A stretch of DNA of 64,000 nt from Thermoactinomyces vulgaris (GCF_003688725.1 NZ_REFP01000007.1:1-64000), one strand, 5' to 3'; positions 25,553 through 34,593 are shown, numbered from the stretch's first letter. Numbers and translations: made by a program. The notes: generated by a model not told the origin, from the sequence alone.

Positions 25553-26340
25553 GTTCGTTCCAAAAGCTTTTTGCCTTTACCGTGGGATGGGGTGTTTTCA
25601 ACTGGTTTGCGGCCGGATGGATGGATCACTGTTGTGACAGGTTTTTTGGGGAGTCCCGGTGGATCCATCATGATCTTGTGCAGGGGATTTTCATCCTCAG
25701 TCTGATGATTTTTTCCGTCCGTTCGGCAACGATTCTGATCCGAACAAAACGAAAGATCAACCAACTGTTAAAATGGCAATCCGATGCCTTTTTCCCGTTG
25801 GTTCACCAGATGCAAAAGAAGACCTCAATCCCGTTTAAGGTGGTGAAACATCCTCAGCCTTTTGCCTTTGCGTACGGATGGTTCCGCCCGCAAATTTTGG
25901 TGAGCGAAGGAATGATGGAAGCGCTTCATGAGGAAGAGCTGAAAGCCGTGTTGGAACATGAGGTTTATCACTGCAAACAAAGGGATCCGTTAAAAATATG
26001 GTTTGCCAAAAGTGCATCTGCCGGGTTTTTTTATTTTCCATTAATCAGAACCTGGTCAAAACAATATGATTTAGAAAAGGAACTGGCTGCCGACCGGCAT
26101 GCCATCGGGCAATGCGGTTTAAAACCGTTGGCTTCCGCTCTTTTGAAGATTTTGGAACAATCTTCCCCCGTGTCTTCCATTCATGGGTCGGCCGGCTTTT
26201 CCTCTGCATGGATGGATGTCAGGATCGACGGTTTCATGAAGAAGACACCAGTGATGAAACAGCAGAAGCGGGATTACTACCTGACCTTGTTGGTACTGGT
26301 GATCTTGACGATTTGCCCGGTTTATGATTTCATCAAATGA
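25549..26340 (+). CDS. M56-family (BlaR1-like) membrane metallopeptidase, no sensor domain
   Basis: A 263-residue membrane zinc peptidase. It has transmembrane segments near residues 5-25 and 40-60, the HEXXH motif as LEHEVYHCKQRDPLK (about residue 140), a downstream ELAADRHAI with the third ligand, and a C-terminal transmembrane helix (about 242-258). BlaR1 proteins continue with an extracellular penicillin-binding sensor domain, which is absent here. It probably cleaves or triggers cleavage of the co-encoded repressor in response to an unknown envelope signal. Confidence 0.9.
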   Translation: MSSFQKLFAFTVGWGVFNWFAAGWMDHCCDRFFGESRWIHHDLVQGIFILSLMIFSVRSATILIRTKRKINQLLKWQSDAFFPLVHQMQKKTSIPFKVVKHPQPFAFAYGWFRPQILVSEGMMEALHEEELKAVLEHEVYHCKQRDPLKIWFAKSASAGFFYFPLIRTWSKQYDLEKELAADRHAIGQCGLKPLASALLKILEQSSPVSSIHGSAGFSSAWMDVRIDGFMKKTPVMKQQKRDYYLTLLVLVILTICPVYDFIK

Positions 26341-26429
26341 TCAACGCCCATGAGAAAAAATGCGTTATAATAAGATTTGATTTCTTTTTACTTCATGATT
26401 TTTGCGGTGTTTAATAGGGGGAAAAAGAT

Positions 26430-27767
26430 TTGGACGAAGTGATAAGTATTATATTGAAATTAATCCTGGTGCTTTTTCTCGTATTTTTAAACGGCTTTTT
26501 TGTTGCTGCAGAATTTGCCATTGTCAAGGTAAGAGCGACGCAACTTGCCAATATGAAAGGACGCCGTGCTCAGGTAGCCAAAAAAGTTGTAAAGAACTTG
26601 GATGCATACTTGTCAGGAACGCAGTTGGGAATCACCCTGGCTTCGCTTGGATTGGGATGGGTTGGTGAGCCAGCCATTGCAAGAATGATTGAACCGGTGC
26701 TTGCTTACTTCGGCATGCCCGGCTGGGTCATTCATACCATTTCCGCGGTGATCGGATTTTTGATCATCACATTTTTGCATATTGTTTTGGGGGAAATGGC
26801 TCCAAAATCCCTGGCCATCCGCCAGTCGGAGCAAACAACCTTATGGACGGCAACACCGCTCAATTGGTTTTACAATTTGTTTAAGCCTTTCATCTTTATT
26901 TTGAACTCTTCAGCCAATTTGGCGTTGAAAATAATCGGTGTCGACGGAAAAGCGGATCAGCAAGCGCATACGGAAGAAGAAATCCGGATGCTGATCGCGC
27001 AAAGCCATAAAAGCGGAGTGATTGACAAAACCGAATTGACGTTGTTTGATAACGTTTTTGACTTTACGGAAAGAATCGCCAGGGAAGTCATGGTACCAAG
27101 GGTGAAAATGGTTTGCCTTTTTGAAGGAAATTCGTTTGAAGAAAATTTTGAAATCATAAAAGAAAACCATCATACCCGCTTCCCGGTTTGCGGTCAGGAT
27201 AAAGACGATATCAAAGGGATAGTGCACATCCGTGATATTTATAAATACATTGCGGAAGGGGAAAAACCGGATATTTCCCAAATCATCCGCCCGGTGGTGG
27301 TGGTGCCGGAAACCATGGAGTTAAAGGATATTTTCCATAACTTGCAAAAGAATCGCGTGGAAATGGCGATTGTTGTGGATGAATACGGCGGAACCTCAGG
27401 GTTGTTGACAACCGAAGATATCATTGAAGAGATCTTTGGAGAAATCCAGGATGAATTTGATAACGAACTGCCGTTGATCCAAAAAGTCGGAGAAGACACA
27501 TTGATCGATGCCAGCTTGTTGATCGAGGATGTCAATGAACATTTCAACATTTCGATCGAGGATCCGGATAATGACACCATCGGCGGTTGGCTTTTCTCCG
27601 AGCTGGATAAAGTGCCGGAGGAAGGGGATCAAGTATCGTTTGACAAGTGGGTGTTTACCGTCAAAGAGATGGATCAGTTGCGTATTTCCCGGATCATTGT
27701 CTCTCCGCTGGATTCAAAGGAACCACATCAAGAAGATGCCATGGAGAAAGCTCCATTGGAATCATGA
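26430..27767 (+). CDS. CNNM/CorC-type hemolysin-family protein (DUF21-CBS-CorC_HlyC)
   Basis: A 445-residue membrane protein. The N-terminal DUF21/CNNM domain (residues 5-200) carries VRATQLANMKGRRAQVAKKVVKNLDAYLSGTQLGITLASLGLGWVGEP-like sequence, followed by two CBS domains (about 210-340; FTERIAREVMVPR, RVEMAIVVDEYGGTSGLLTTEDI) and a C-terminal transporter-associated CorC_HlyC domain. Family members are implicated in Mg2+ efflux or homeostasis. TTG start at 26430. Single gene with terminator. Confidence 0.92.
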   Translation: MDEVISIILKLILVLFLVFLNGFFVAAEFAIVKVRATQLANMKGRRAQVAKKVVKNLDAYLSGTQLGITLASLGLGWVGEPAIARMIEPVLAYFGMPGWVIHTISAVIGFLIITFLHIVLGEMAPKSLAIRQSEQTTLWTATPLNWFYNLFKPFIFILNSSANLALKIIGVDGKADQQAHTEEEIRMLIAQSHKSGVIDKTELTLFDNVFDFTERIAREVMVPRVKMVCLFEGNSFEENFEIIKENHHTRFPVCGQDKDDIKGIVHIRDIYKYIAEGEKPDISQIIRPVVVVPETMELKDIFHNLQKNRVEMAIVVDEYGGTSGLLTTEDIIEEIFGEIQDEFDNELPLIQKVGEDTLIDASLLIEDVNEHFNISIEDPDNDTIGGWLFSELDKVPEEGDQVSFDKWVFTVKEMDQLRISRIIVSPLDSKEPHQEDAMEKAPLES

Positions 27768-27772
27768 TTGCA

Positions 27773-27810
27773 AAAAAGGCTTGGCGATGGATTCGTCGTC
27801 AAGCCTTTTT
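27773..27810. terminator. Bidirectional terminator
   Basis: AAAAAGGCTTG pairs with CAAGCCTTTTT. It serves the convergent CNNM-like gene and spo0M, and overlaps the spo0M stop codon. Confidence 0.88.
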
Positions 27811-28629
27811 CTGATTGATCACCCAGTCCGGGTGTTCATAATGCTCCGACCACTCTCCGGCAAAAGCGCCGATGGACCCGGGGAGAGAACAGTATTTTTT
27901 ATAAAACATTTCTTTGCTTTGTTGACAGTGCTCCGGATAATACACCATTTCCCATAAAGATGCCTGCAAAAAGTTTTTCAGCCGTTCCGGTTGATTGAAC
28001 CATTCGCGTTTCAACTTGATTTCCCGGCAAGCCGCCAGAGATGGCAGTTGTACCAACATATAAACCGTTTCCTTTCCGATGGCAACAGCCATTTCTAATT
28101 CACGGACTTTCTTTTTCAAAAAAGCAGTGGGATTAAATTCAAACGTTTGCATTTTTCCATCATAGCTGCGGGAGCCGTATTTTTCATGGAACCCCAATTG
28201 CTCCAAAGCATTTAACAAAGGTTGAAAAGAACGGGGCGGGGTGATAATGACCGGATCGGTTTTTGTGTATTTCTCACCGGTACCCACTTCCAGCCGGGTG
28301 ACAAATTGATAGGAGACGGTATAACCGGAAACGAGCAGGTTTGCAGGCAGTCGAAAAGAAAAAGGAAACGTGATTTCTTCCGAGGGACGAACAGAGCATG
28401 GAGAATGAAACGGGAATGATGCAATGGAATAGGAATGCACTTGTTGTTCCATCCGGATATGAATCATCAGATCGGTCGCGACCTGGTGGATTTCTTGATC
28501 AATGATGCCTCCGCGAACCAATAATTTTCCCTTCACTTGATCTCCCAAATGCACTCGATCCTTTTCCAGAATCAAGTCTGTCTGTGCTCCGCCCTTCCCC
28601 ATTTTGGCCAATAAGGTTTTAAACATCAT
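27799..28629 (-). CDS. spo0M: Sporulation-control protein Spo0M
   Basis: A 276-residue arrestin-like protein. The N-terminus MFKTLLAKMGKGGAQTDLILEKDRVHLGDQVKGKLLVRGGIIDQEIHQV is typical of Spo0M, and the C-terminal part (ELEMAVAIGKETVYMLVQL ... EMVYYP) is also conserved. Spo0M affects entry into sporulation and cell division in Bacillus. I chose the tandem ATG at 28629 with AAGGGGG upstream over the longer form that starts at 28707. Confidence 0.88.
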   Translation of the reverse strand: MMFKTLLAKMGKGGAQTDLILEKDRVHLGDQVKGKLLVRGGIIDQEIHQVATDLMIHIRMEQQVHSYSIASFPFHSPCSVRPSEEITFPFSFRLPANLLVSGYTVSYQFVTRLEVGTGEKYTKTDPVIITPPRSFQPLLNALEQLGFHEKYGSRSYDGKMQTFEFNPTAFLKKKVRELEMAVAIGKETVYMLVQLPSLAACREIKLKREWFNQPERLKNFLQASLWEMVYYPEHCQQSKEMFYKKYCSLPGSIGAFAGEWSEHYEHPDWVINQKKA

Positions 28630-28915
28630 AAGCGAAAAAACCCCCTTATTGAAATAGACAAGGACTTCGCCGGTTTTTTTCTCTTTATGCCAAAAAAACG
28701 CTTTCATGATCTTGTATATAGTAATCTTATCAAATTTATAAGAGAAAAAAATGACAATATTAAGAAGAAACCATCATCTCCTGTTTTTTCTTTTTCATAT
28801 CGGTTGCTAATTTTTTTTGAATTCGTTATACTGTCTCCATACGGAAAACATATGTATTTCTACGGAGGACAAAACCTTCTTTTGTCCATTGTTTACATCA
28901 AGCGGGAGGGAGAAT

Positions 28916-30211
28916 ATGGTAAGACAAGCCGTCAAAGTGGGTCTATTGGGATTGGGAACTGTCGGACAAGGGGTCGTGCGGATTATTTCGGATCATCAAC
29001 AGGATCTGTATAAAGAGACCGGGCTGCATGTGGAAATTCATAAAGTCCTTGTGCAAGACCTGCACAAAAAAAGGGAAACCGATGTGAATCCGGATCAAAT
29101 GACCCTTCATCCGGGGGAAGTGATTGAAAATCCGGAAATTGATGTGGTGATTGAAGTGATGGGGGGCATTGAACCGGCAAAGGAATATATTCTGACGGCT
29201 CTGAAAAGGAAAAAACATGTGGTTACTGCGAACAAGGATTTGATGGCTCTTTATGGGGCGGAGATTTTGCGGGTGGCACAGGAAAATCAATGCGATGTTT
29301 ATTACGAGGCCAGTGTGGCCGGCGGGATTCCCATTTTGCGGGCGTTAATGGACAGCTTTTCCTCCGACCGGATCCACAAGATCATGGGAGTGGTCAACGG
29401 GACGACCAATTACATTTTATCCAAGATGAGCCAAAACAAAGCAAGCTTTGAGAACACTCTTTCAGAGGCGCAAAAGCTGGGGTATGCGGAAGCCGATCCT
29501 TCTTCCGACGTGAACGGGTGGGATGCGGCATATAAAATGTCCATCTTGTCCACGCTGGGTTTCCACATCGCTGTCCATCCGGATGAAGTGGATGTGCGGG
29601 GGATTACAAAAGTTTCCATGGAGGATATCGAGTTGGGCAAAGATCTGGGCTATGAATTAAAACTGCTGGGTTTGGCCAAACGGGACCACGATAAGGTCGA
29701 AGTGAGCGTTCAACCGACATTCCTGTCCCAAAAACATCCGCTCGCTTCCATCGACGGGGTGAATAATGCCATTTTGATCGAAGGGGAAGCGGTCGGGGAA
29801 ACCATGTTTTACGGCCCGGGGGCAGGTTCATTGCCGACGGCGACATCCGTGGTGTCTGATCTTGTGACGATTATCCGGAATATGAAACTGGGCGTCAACG
29901 GGCAAAGAATGGTGGCGCCTTATGAAACCAAACGATTAAAAACCGACCAAGAGAAAGGATCAAAATATTTCTTGCGGCTGGTGGTGGCCGATGAGCGGGG
30001 AGTGCTGGCCCGGCTGACTCAACTGTTTGCGGAAAACCACATTTCCATGGAGCAAGTGATTCAAAAACCTTATAACGGAGGTTACCGTGCGGAAATTATT
30101 TTGGTGACACATGAAGCGGTCAAAGCCGATTTAAACCGGGTACTTGCCTCCATCCATCAACAGGATGGCATTTCTGAGCTGAAAAGCTGTTACCCGGTGT
30201 TGGAAAGATAA
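28916..30211 (+). CDS. hom: Homoserine dehydrogenase
   Basis: A 431-residue enzyme that reduces aspartate semialdehyde to homoserine with NAD(P)H, at the branch to threonine and methionine. The Rossmann motif GLLGLGTVGQGVV is at residues 7-19, the substrate region reads YEASVAGGIPILRAL and PSSDVNGWDAAYK, and the C-terminal 80 residues form an ACT domain (RLVVADERGVLARLTQLFAEN) for feedback control by amino acids. ATG 28916 follows GGGAGGGAG. It stands alone; thrC and thrB are not adjacent. Confidence 0.95.
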   Translation: MVRQAVKVGLLGLGTVGQGVVRIISDHQQDLYKETGLHVEIHKVLVQDLHKKRETDVNPDQMTLHPGEVIENPEIDVVIEVMGGIEPAKEYILTALKRKKHVVTANKDLMALYGAEILRVAQENQCDVYYEASVAGGIPILRALMDSFSSDRIHKIMGVVNGTTNYILSKMSQNKASFENTLSEAQKLGYAEADPSSDVNGWDAAYKMSILSTLGFHIAVHPDEVDVRGITKVSMEDIELGKDLGYELKLLGLAKRDHDKVEVSVQPTFLSQKHPLASIDGVNNAILIEGEAVGETMFYGPGAGSLPTATSVVSDLVTIIRNMKLGVNGQRMVAPYETKRLKTDQEKGSKYFLRLVVADERGVLARLTQLFAENHISMEQVIQKPYNGGYRAEIILVTHEAVKADLNRVLASIHQQDGISELKSCYPVLER

Positions 30212-30350
30212 GCGGCAAAATTTTTTATCCGGCACCGTTCCTTTGAGAGCGGTGTTTTTGTTTGGTTCGTTCATCAAACGTTTCCTTGTCACTCTGTGCG
30301 GTTTTGTTACAATTTGAAAGACAAGGCCGTTGGATGAAGGAGAGAAAAAC

Positions 30351-31301
30351 ATGGACCGGCAACCGATACTTGAGATCAAAAATATATCCAAATCGATTGC
30401 AAAACAAAAGGTGATTGACCAAGTTTCTTTTGATGTTTACCCGGGAGAGGTGTTTGGCTTGCTTGGCCCGAACGGTGCGGGAAAAACAACGTTGATCCGG
30501 TTGATTGTCGGTTTGATGAAGTTGGATCAGGGAGATGTGTTCATTGACGGATATTCAGTCCGCACCCAATTTCAAAAGGCGATCCGGCCGGTCGGCGCCA
30601 TTGTGGAACGTCCCAAGTGGTATCCCTTTTTAACCGGGTATCAAAATTTACGCCTTTTTGCGCGGATGATGCCGGATGTCGAAAAAGAGCGGATCGATGA
30701 AGTAATCGCTTTCCTGGATCTTGGCGATTCCGTTCATGATCCGGTGCATACCTTTTCCCCGGGCATGCAACAACGTTTGGGATTGGCACAGGCGATTCTT
30801 CCCAAGCCCCGCCTGTTGATATTGGATGAGCCCGTCAACGGTCTCGATCCCATAGGAATCCGCCGGTTGCGCGATTTATTGGGCAAGCTGGCAAGGGAAC
30901 AAAAAACGGCCGTGCTCATATCCGGACACTTGTTGTCGGAAATGCAGAGGATGTGTGACCGGTTTGCGGTGATGAATGCGGGAAAATGCGTGGCGGTCCG
31001 CTCGCTAAAGAGAGAACCGGACAAGGAAGAGGAGGCAGGTTGGGTCCGTTTTGAAGTGGATTCGCTGGAAAACGTGAAAACCGCCTTACAAGAATTGAAT
31101 TGGGAAAAGGAATTTGTGCCTGTCCCCAAGGGATTTGAAATCATGTTAAAAAAAGGACAAATTCCGGAGTTCACTGCCGAATTAATGAAACAAGGAGTCA
31201 AAGTTTACGGAATCGGGGTGGTTCATCAGACCATGGAAGATCAGTATTTGGAAATGATTGAAGGTGAAGCGGATGGTCCACTGGAACCGGCTTGTACATA
31301 A
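30351..31301 (+). CDS. ABC transporter ATP-binding protein (ABC-2 exporter type)
   Basis: A 316-residue ATPase with Walker A GPNGAGKTT, Q-loop region, signature FSPGMQQRLGLAQAI (variant of LSGGQ) and Walker B LLILDEP, followed by the D-loop VNGLDP. The C-terminal extension of about 90 residues is typical of BcrA/YxlF-like ATPases of bacitracin-type or lantibiotic-immunity exporters. AAGGAGAG precedes ATG 30351. It overlaps the permease gene by about 29 bases. Confidence 0.93.
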   Translation: MDRQPILEIKNISKSIAKQKVIDQVSFDVYPGEVFGLLGPNGAGKTTLIRLIVGLMKLDQGDVFIDGYSVRTQFQKAIRPVGAIVERPKWYPFLTGYQNLRLFARMMPDVEKERIDEVIAFLDLGDSVHDPVHTFSPGMQQRLGLAQAILPKPRLLILDEPVNGLDPIGIRRLRDLLGKLAREQKTAVLISGHLLSEMQRMCDRFAVMNAGKCVAVRSLKREPDKEEEAGWVRFEVDSLENVKTALQELNWEKEFVPVPKGFEIMLKKGQIPEFTAELMKQGVKVYGIGVVHQTMEDQYLEMIEGEADGPLEPACT

Positions 31302-32046
31302 TGAGTTGATGAAAATTTTTCTGAGGACCCGTACATCGGTTTTCTTTATAATTCTTTTGCTTGCCGGATTTGTCATGGCGTTTGTCTGTTTGTTTTTGCA
31401 ATCCGTAAGCGGCATCAAGGAAGATGTCTGGGGATTTTTTCTTACGAACACTTTTCTTTTGCCGGTGGTGGAATTGTTTGCTTTGATCATTGCCGCGGAT
31501 GCCGTCAGCAGTGAATATGCCTGGGGGACGATGACGTATCTTTGGATTCGCCCGGTTTCCCGTTTGAAAATCTTGTTGTCCAAGTATGCCTCGGTTTTAC
31601 TCTTGTTGCTGGCAGGGGTTTTGTTGCTGGCGGGGACTTCCGCCTTGTACGGATGGGTTTTTTTCGGTTCACCTGTCCGGGGAGATTCGGGGATGCTTTT
31701 GGCGCGTGCCCTGGTGATCTACGGATGCAAGTGGGTGGAAATGGTGATGATGGTGACCATGGCTTTTGCGATTTCGGCCTTGACAACCAAAAATTCGCTG
31801 TCCATCGGACTTACCCTGTTTCTGTATTTCACCGGGTATTTTTGGGTGGAATTGCTCCGGGGGTTCGATGTCCAATGGGGAAAATATCTTCTCTTTGCGA
31901 ATGTGGATTTGGCGAATTATATTTTTGGAGGATTCCCGGCATTTGACGGGATGACCTTGGGCTTCTCATTGGTGATGCTTGCGGTTCACTATGTCTTGTT
32001 TATTTTCTTGGCTTGGTGGGGATTTGCGAGAAGAGAGGTGATCTGA
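31273..32046 (+). CDS. ABC-2 type permease
   Basis: A 257-residue membrane protein with six hydrophobic segments, the second subunit of the exporter whose ATPase precedes it. The N-terminal amphipathic region (VHNELMKIFLRTRTSVFFI) and EYAWGTMTYLWIRPVSRLKILLSK loop are typical of ABC-2 permeases. I chose ATG 31273, but in-frame TTG 31258 and GTG 31264 are also possible. The cargo is unknown; self-resistance to peptide antibiotics is common for this type. Confidence 0.88.
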   Translation: MVHWNRLVHNELMKIFLRTRTSVFFIILLLAGFVMAFVCLFLQSVSGIKEDVWGFFLTNTFLLPVVELFALIIAADAVSSEYAWGTMTYLWIRPVSRLKILLSKYASVLLLLLAGVLLLAGTSALYGWVFFGSPVRGDSGMLLARALVIYGCKWVEMVMMVTMAFAISALTTKNSLSIGLTLFLYFTGYFWVELLRGFDVQWGKYLLFANVDLANYIFGGFPAFDGMTLGFSLVMLAVHYVLFIFLAWWGFARREVI

Positions 32047-32202
32047 TTCAACAGGTTGCTTCTCTTCTTTCGGCAAATACCATCCGTCTCCCAATGCTTG
32101 ATACTTGTCGCGGTTTTTCCGGTGCAGCGGGCAAAAGTCACAACGGCCGCCCGGACGCTGTTTGTAGCACTCAAGGCAACGAATCGGCTGCATCGCGGTC
32201 AT
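31966..32202 (-). CDS. Small Cys/His-rich (zinc-knuckle-like) protein
   Basis: A 78-residue frame on the minus strand. ATG 32202 follows AAGGGATGTG. The N-terminus carries CLECYKQRPGGRCDFCPLHRKN, two CxxC-like pairs plus a His that could bind zinc, then GDGWYLPKEE and a charged tail. Its last 80 bases overlap the end of the ABC permease gene in the opposite direction, while the Cys-rich half is in otherwise empty DNA. Real coding is plausible but not certain. Confidence 0.55.
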   Translation of the reverse strand: MTAMQPIRCLECYKQRPGGRCDFCPLHRKNRDKYQALGDGWYLPKEEKQPVESDHLSSRKSPPSQENKQDIVNRKHHQ

Positions 32203-32303
32203 CACATCCCTTCTCATTTTCATTTTATTTGAAAAGCCGTTTGAATGAAACAGGTTGCGGGAATAATATCGTTATTAAATGTCGAATGAAGGGGGAGTTA
32301 TCC

Positions 32304-33311
32304 GTGGGGAAAGAGAGAAACCAAAAAATTTTGCTGGCCAGACGTCCTCAAGGAATGCCGGTGCCTGAAGATTTTGCATGGGTGGAAGAGGAGATTCCTC
32401 AACCGTCAAGCGGTGAGGTTCTGGTCAAGACGTTATATCTGTCCGTCGATCCTTACATGCGCGGGAGAATGAACGACCAAAAATCGTATGTACCGCCTTA
32501 CCGGCTGAATGAAGTGATTACCGGCGGAGTGGTCGGTGAGGTGATTGCATCGGAATCCAAACTGTTTGATGAAGGAGAGATTGTCCTCGGCAATTACGGT
32601 TGGCAGAAATTTGCCGTGGCCGGGGAAGATGAATTGACCAAGGTGAATCCGGATCTGGCTCCGATTTCCACCGCTCTCGGCGTTTTGGGCATGCCGGGGC
32701 TTACCGCTTATTTTGGACTGATGGAAATCGGACAGCCCAAGGAAGGGGAAACGGTGGTGGTCTCCGGTGCCGCTGGAGCCGTCGGCATGACCGTGGGACA
32801 AATTGCCAAAATCAAGGGTTGCCGAGTGGTCGGGATTGCCGGTTCCGGGACGAAAGTGGAATTTTTGAAGAACGAATTGGGTTTTGATGCCGCGATTAAC
32901 TATAAAAAGACGGACTCCATCCGGGAAGAACTGAAAAAAGCTTGTCCCGACGGGGTGGACATCTATTTTGACAACGTGGGTGGGAACATTTCCGATGCAG
33001 TCCTTTCATTATTAAATCATCAGGCCCGGATTCCGCTCTGTGGACAAATCTCCCTGTACAATCTGGAAAAACCGGATATCGGACCGAGAATCCAGCCGCA
33101 ATTGTTGATTAAAAGCGCTTTGATGAAAGGATTTATCGTTTCCGATTACGCCGACAAATTTGATGAAGGGTTAAAGCAGTTGGCAGAATGGGTAAATGCC
33201 GGCCGGCTGAAATATAAAGAAAACATTGTGGAAGGATTCGAAAACACCGTCGATGCCTTTTTGGGGCTGTTTCACGGAGAGAACCTGGGAAAACAGATTG
33301 TCAAAGTTTAA
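32304..33311 (+). CDS. NADP-dependent oxidoreductase, zinc-free MDR (CurA/YncB-like)
   Basis: A 335-residue medium-chain reductase of the prostaglandin reductase/CurA type, which reduces alkenal/one double bonds. Marks are LSVDPYMRGRMN near the N-terminus, VLGMPGLTAYFGL, the nucleotide motif VVSGAAGAVGMTVGQIAKIKG and VDIYFDNVGG. GTG 32304 has GGGGGAG 6 bases upstream and gives the usual family length; the frame is open further upstream but without a start signal. Single gene. Confidence 0.92.
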   Translation: MGKERNQKILLARRPQGMPVPEDFAWVEEEIPQPSSGEVLVKTLYLSVDPYMRGRMNDQKSYVPPYRLNEVITGGVVGEVIASESKLFDEGEIVLGNYGWQKFAVAGEDELTKVNPDLAPISTALGVLGMPGLTAYFGLMEIGQPKEGETVVVSGAAGAVGMTVGQIAKIKGCRVVGIAGSGTKVEFLKNELGFDAAINYKKTDSIREELKKACPDGVDIYFDNVGGNISDAVLSLLNHQARIPLCGQISLYNLEKPDIGPRIQPQLLIKSALMKGFIVSDYADKFDEGLKQLAEWVNAGRLKYKENIVEGFENTVDAFLGLFHGENLGKQIVKV

Positions 33312-33444
33312 AAACCGGTTTGCTTATTATGATCAAAGGGACCGTCGCAGCCGACCGGTCCCTTCCGCTGTGTCAAAAGGGAGTGGCCGAAAGCGGCGTC
33401 TCCCTCTTTTTTGGAAGGATTTGAAAAATATGATCACCTGCATA

Positions 33445-33482
33445 CAAAAAAGCCTTTTCTCCGCATCGTGGAGAGAAAAGGC
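33445..33482 (-). terminator. Terminator of ykyA-like gene
   Basis: On the minus strand GCCTTTTCTC pairs with GAGAAAAGGC and a T-run follows. Confidence 0.88.
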
Positions 33483-33494
33483 AGGCAAAACGGA

Positions 33495-34151
33495 TTATAA
33501 GGATGGATTGCTGTTGCTTTTATTCAAAGGCTGTCCTGTGACTTCCTCGCTGAAGCGGCCCCAAGACTGATTAAATTTTTGAATGAGCGTTTCCGTTTCT
33601 TTCTCCAATTTCTTTCTTTCCTGATTTAACGATTCAAATTGGTCTTTGGGAGGCGTATTTTTCTTGGCGATGGCGGTGTAGTAATTTTTATTCGCCGTCA
33701 AAATCCCGATATTCACTTCGGCCAGTCTGGATTCACGCTGAACCAGCTGTTTAAACAAATTTAAGGTGTCCTTTGCCATCTGACCTTTGTCACCGGACAT
33801 TTCTTCCGCTTTTTTCATCAATTGGTCCAGTTGCTTCAGGGCTTTTTCTTCTTCTGTTTGATAGTTGCGAAGTTCAGCGATCACTTGGTCCATATCGCTT
33901 AAGAGCGCTTTTAACTCATTGGGATCGGCTTTTCCCGTTTCTTGAATGCTGCGTTGAAATTGGTTCATGCTTTTTTCCATGTTTTTATAATACGTTTCCA
34001 TCTTGTTCCGGGTATGTTCAGTGTCATTGTGTTGCACGACCAACTGTTCGATCGACTCAACCAGTTGGTGTGAAAGCTGGTAATCGGCGAAGACTGAACA
34101 ACCGGATGCAAGAAGGAGTGTGCAAACAATCAGCAGAGTTTTTTTCAACAT
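33495..34151 (-). CDS. ykyA: YkyA-family cell-wall-binding lipoprotein
   Basis: A 218-residue lipoprotein (signal MLKKTLLIVCTLLLASGC) whose mature part is one long helical bundle: MDQVIAELRNYQTEEEKALKQLDQLMKKAEEM, then VQRESRLAEVNIGILTANKNYYTAI, and a C-terminal charged helix. This is the layout of YkyA (Pfam YkyA, putative cell-wall-binding lipoprotein). Function unclear. I chose ATG 34151 because it opens the signal peptide directly; the frame extends to 34175. Confidence 0.85.
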   Translation of the reverse strand: MLKKTLLIVCTLLLASGCSVFADYQLSHQLVESIEQLVVQHNDTEHTRNKMETYYKNMEKSMNQFQRSIQETGKADPNELKALLSDMDQVIAELRNYQTEEEKALKQLDQLMKKAEEMSGDKGQMAKDTLNLFKQLVQRESRLAEVNIGILTANKNYYTAIAKKNTPPKDQFESLNQERKKLEKETETLIQKFNQSWGRFSEEVTGQPLNKSNSNPSL

Positions 34152-34384
34152 GGTACTTCCCTTCCCTATGATCAAGCAATGATTTTATCATACTGAATGC
34201 CTGTGGTGAATTCAATTGAAAAGACTATGGCAAATTTCTCAAAAAAAGTGGAAGAGAAGGGATGCAAATTCGAACCGGGTTACGAATAATATAGTGACCG
34301 GTACTTTTCCAATCCGGTCTGGGAAAGGGTAGAGAACATTGACAATTCTGTAAAATTAATATAAACTTTCTATAAAGATCAAAT

Positions 34385-34417
34385 AAAAAAAGCAGCCATT
34401 CCCCCAAAATGGCTGCG
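34385..34417 (-). terminator. Terminator of the regulator-peptide operon
   Basis: On the minus strand GCAGCCATT pairs with AATGGCTGC and TTTTTTTA follows. It lies 49 bases after the second mini-gene and closes a transcript made of the TPR regulator and the two 12-codon genes. Confidence 0.88.
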
Positions 34418-34466
34418 CGAATTTTGTGATCATTCAGTCAAAAAGAAAAGTTGGCTTGGTTTGGAA

Positions 34467-34505
34467 TTATACGGCAGGCGGTTCTCCGTCAAAGAGAAAA
34501 GTCAT
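34467..34505 (-). CDS. 12-residue leaderless peptide 2 (candidate pheromone)
   Basis: A complete 12-codon gene reading MTFLFDGEPPAV, with AAGGGAG 9 bases before its ATG. It lies 49 bases behind the stop of peptide 1, in the same orientation as the HTH-TPR regulator, and just before a terminator. Its last six residues and the LF at positions 4-5 match peptide 1, while the codons for L, F, the second P, A and V, and the stop codon, differ only by synonymous changes. That is strong evidence for selection on the peptide. There is no signal sequence. It is most likely a ligand of the adjacent regulator, possibly after trimming (inference). Confidence 0.75.
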   Translation of the reverse strand: MTFLFDGEPPAV

Positions 34506-34554
34506 TGTGTTAAACTCCCTTCCTTAAGATTAAGATTGGATTGGAAAAGTACGA

Positions 34555-34593
34555 TCAAACAGCGGGCGGTTCTCCGCCGAAAAGGCGTTTCAT
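34555..34593 (-). CDS. 12-residue leaderless peptide 1 (candidate pheromone)
   Basis: A 12-codon gene reading MKRLFGGEPPAV, with a near-perfect AAAGGAGGG 6 bases before the ATG, 38 bases behind the stop of the HTH-TPR regulator. In RRNPP systems (Rap-Phr, PlcR-PapR, AimR-AimP) the signalling-peptide gene sits directly downstream of the receptor gene, but there it normally encodes a longer, secreted precursor. Here the whole gene is 12 codons with no leader, so secretion would need a dedicated exporter or the peptide may act inside the cell. The mRNA can also fold GGCGG/CCGCC within the gene. Confidence 0.75.
   Translation of the reverse strand: MKRLFGGEPPAV

Noticed and set aside
30351-32046. 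ABC exporter considered as the transporter of the RiPP-like locus
   Set aside because: It lies about 5 kb away with unrelated genes between, so a link cannot be supported from position alone.
34470-34585. GGCGG-AGAA-CCGCC stems read as REP-type hairpin repeats only
   Set aside because: The two copies differ mainly by synonymous third-base changes inside short frames with their own ribosome binding sites, which simple structural repeats would not explain; the second copy also has a weaker stem.
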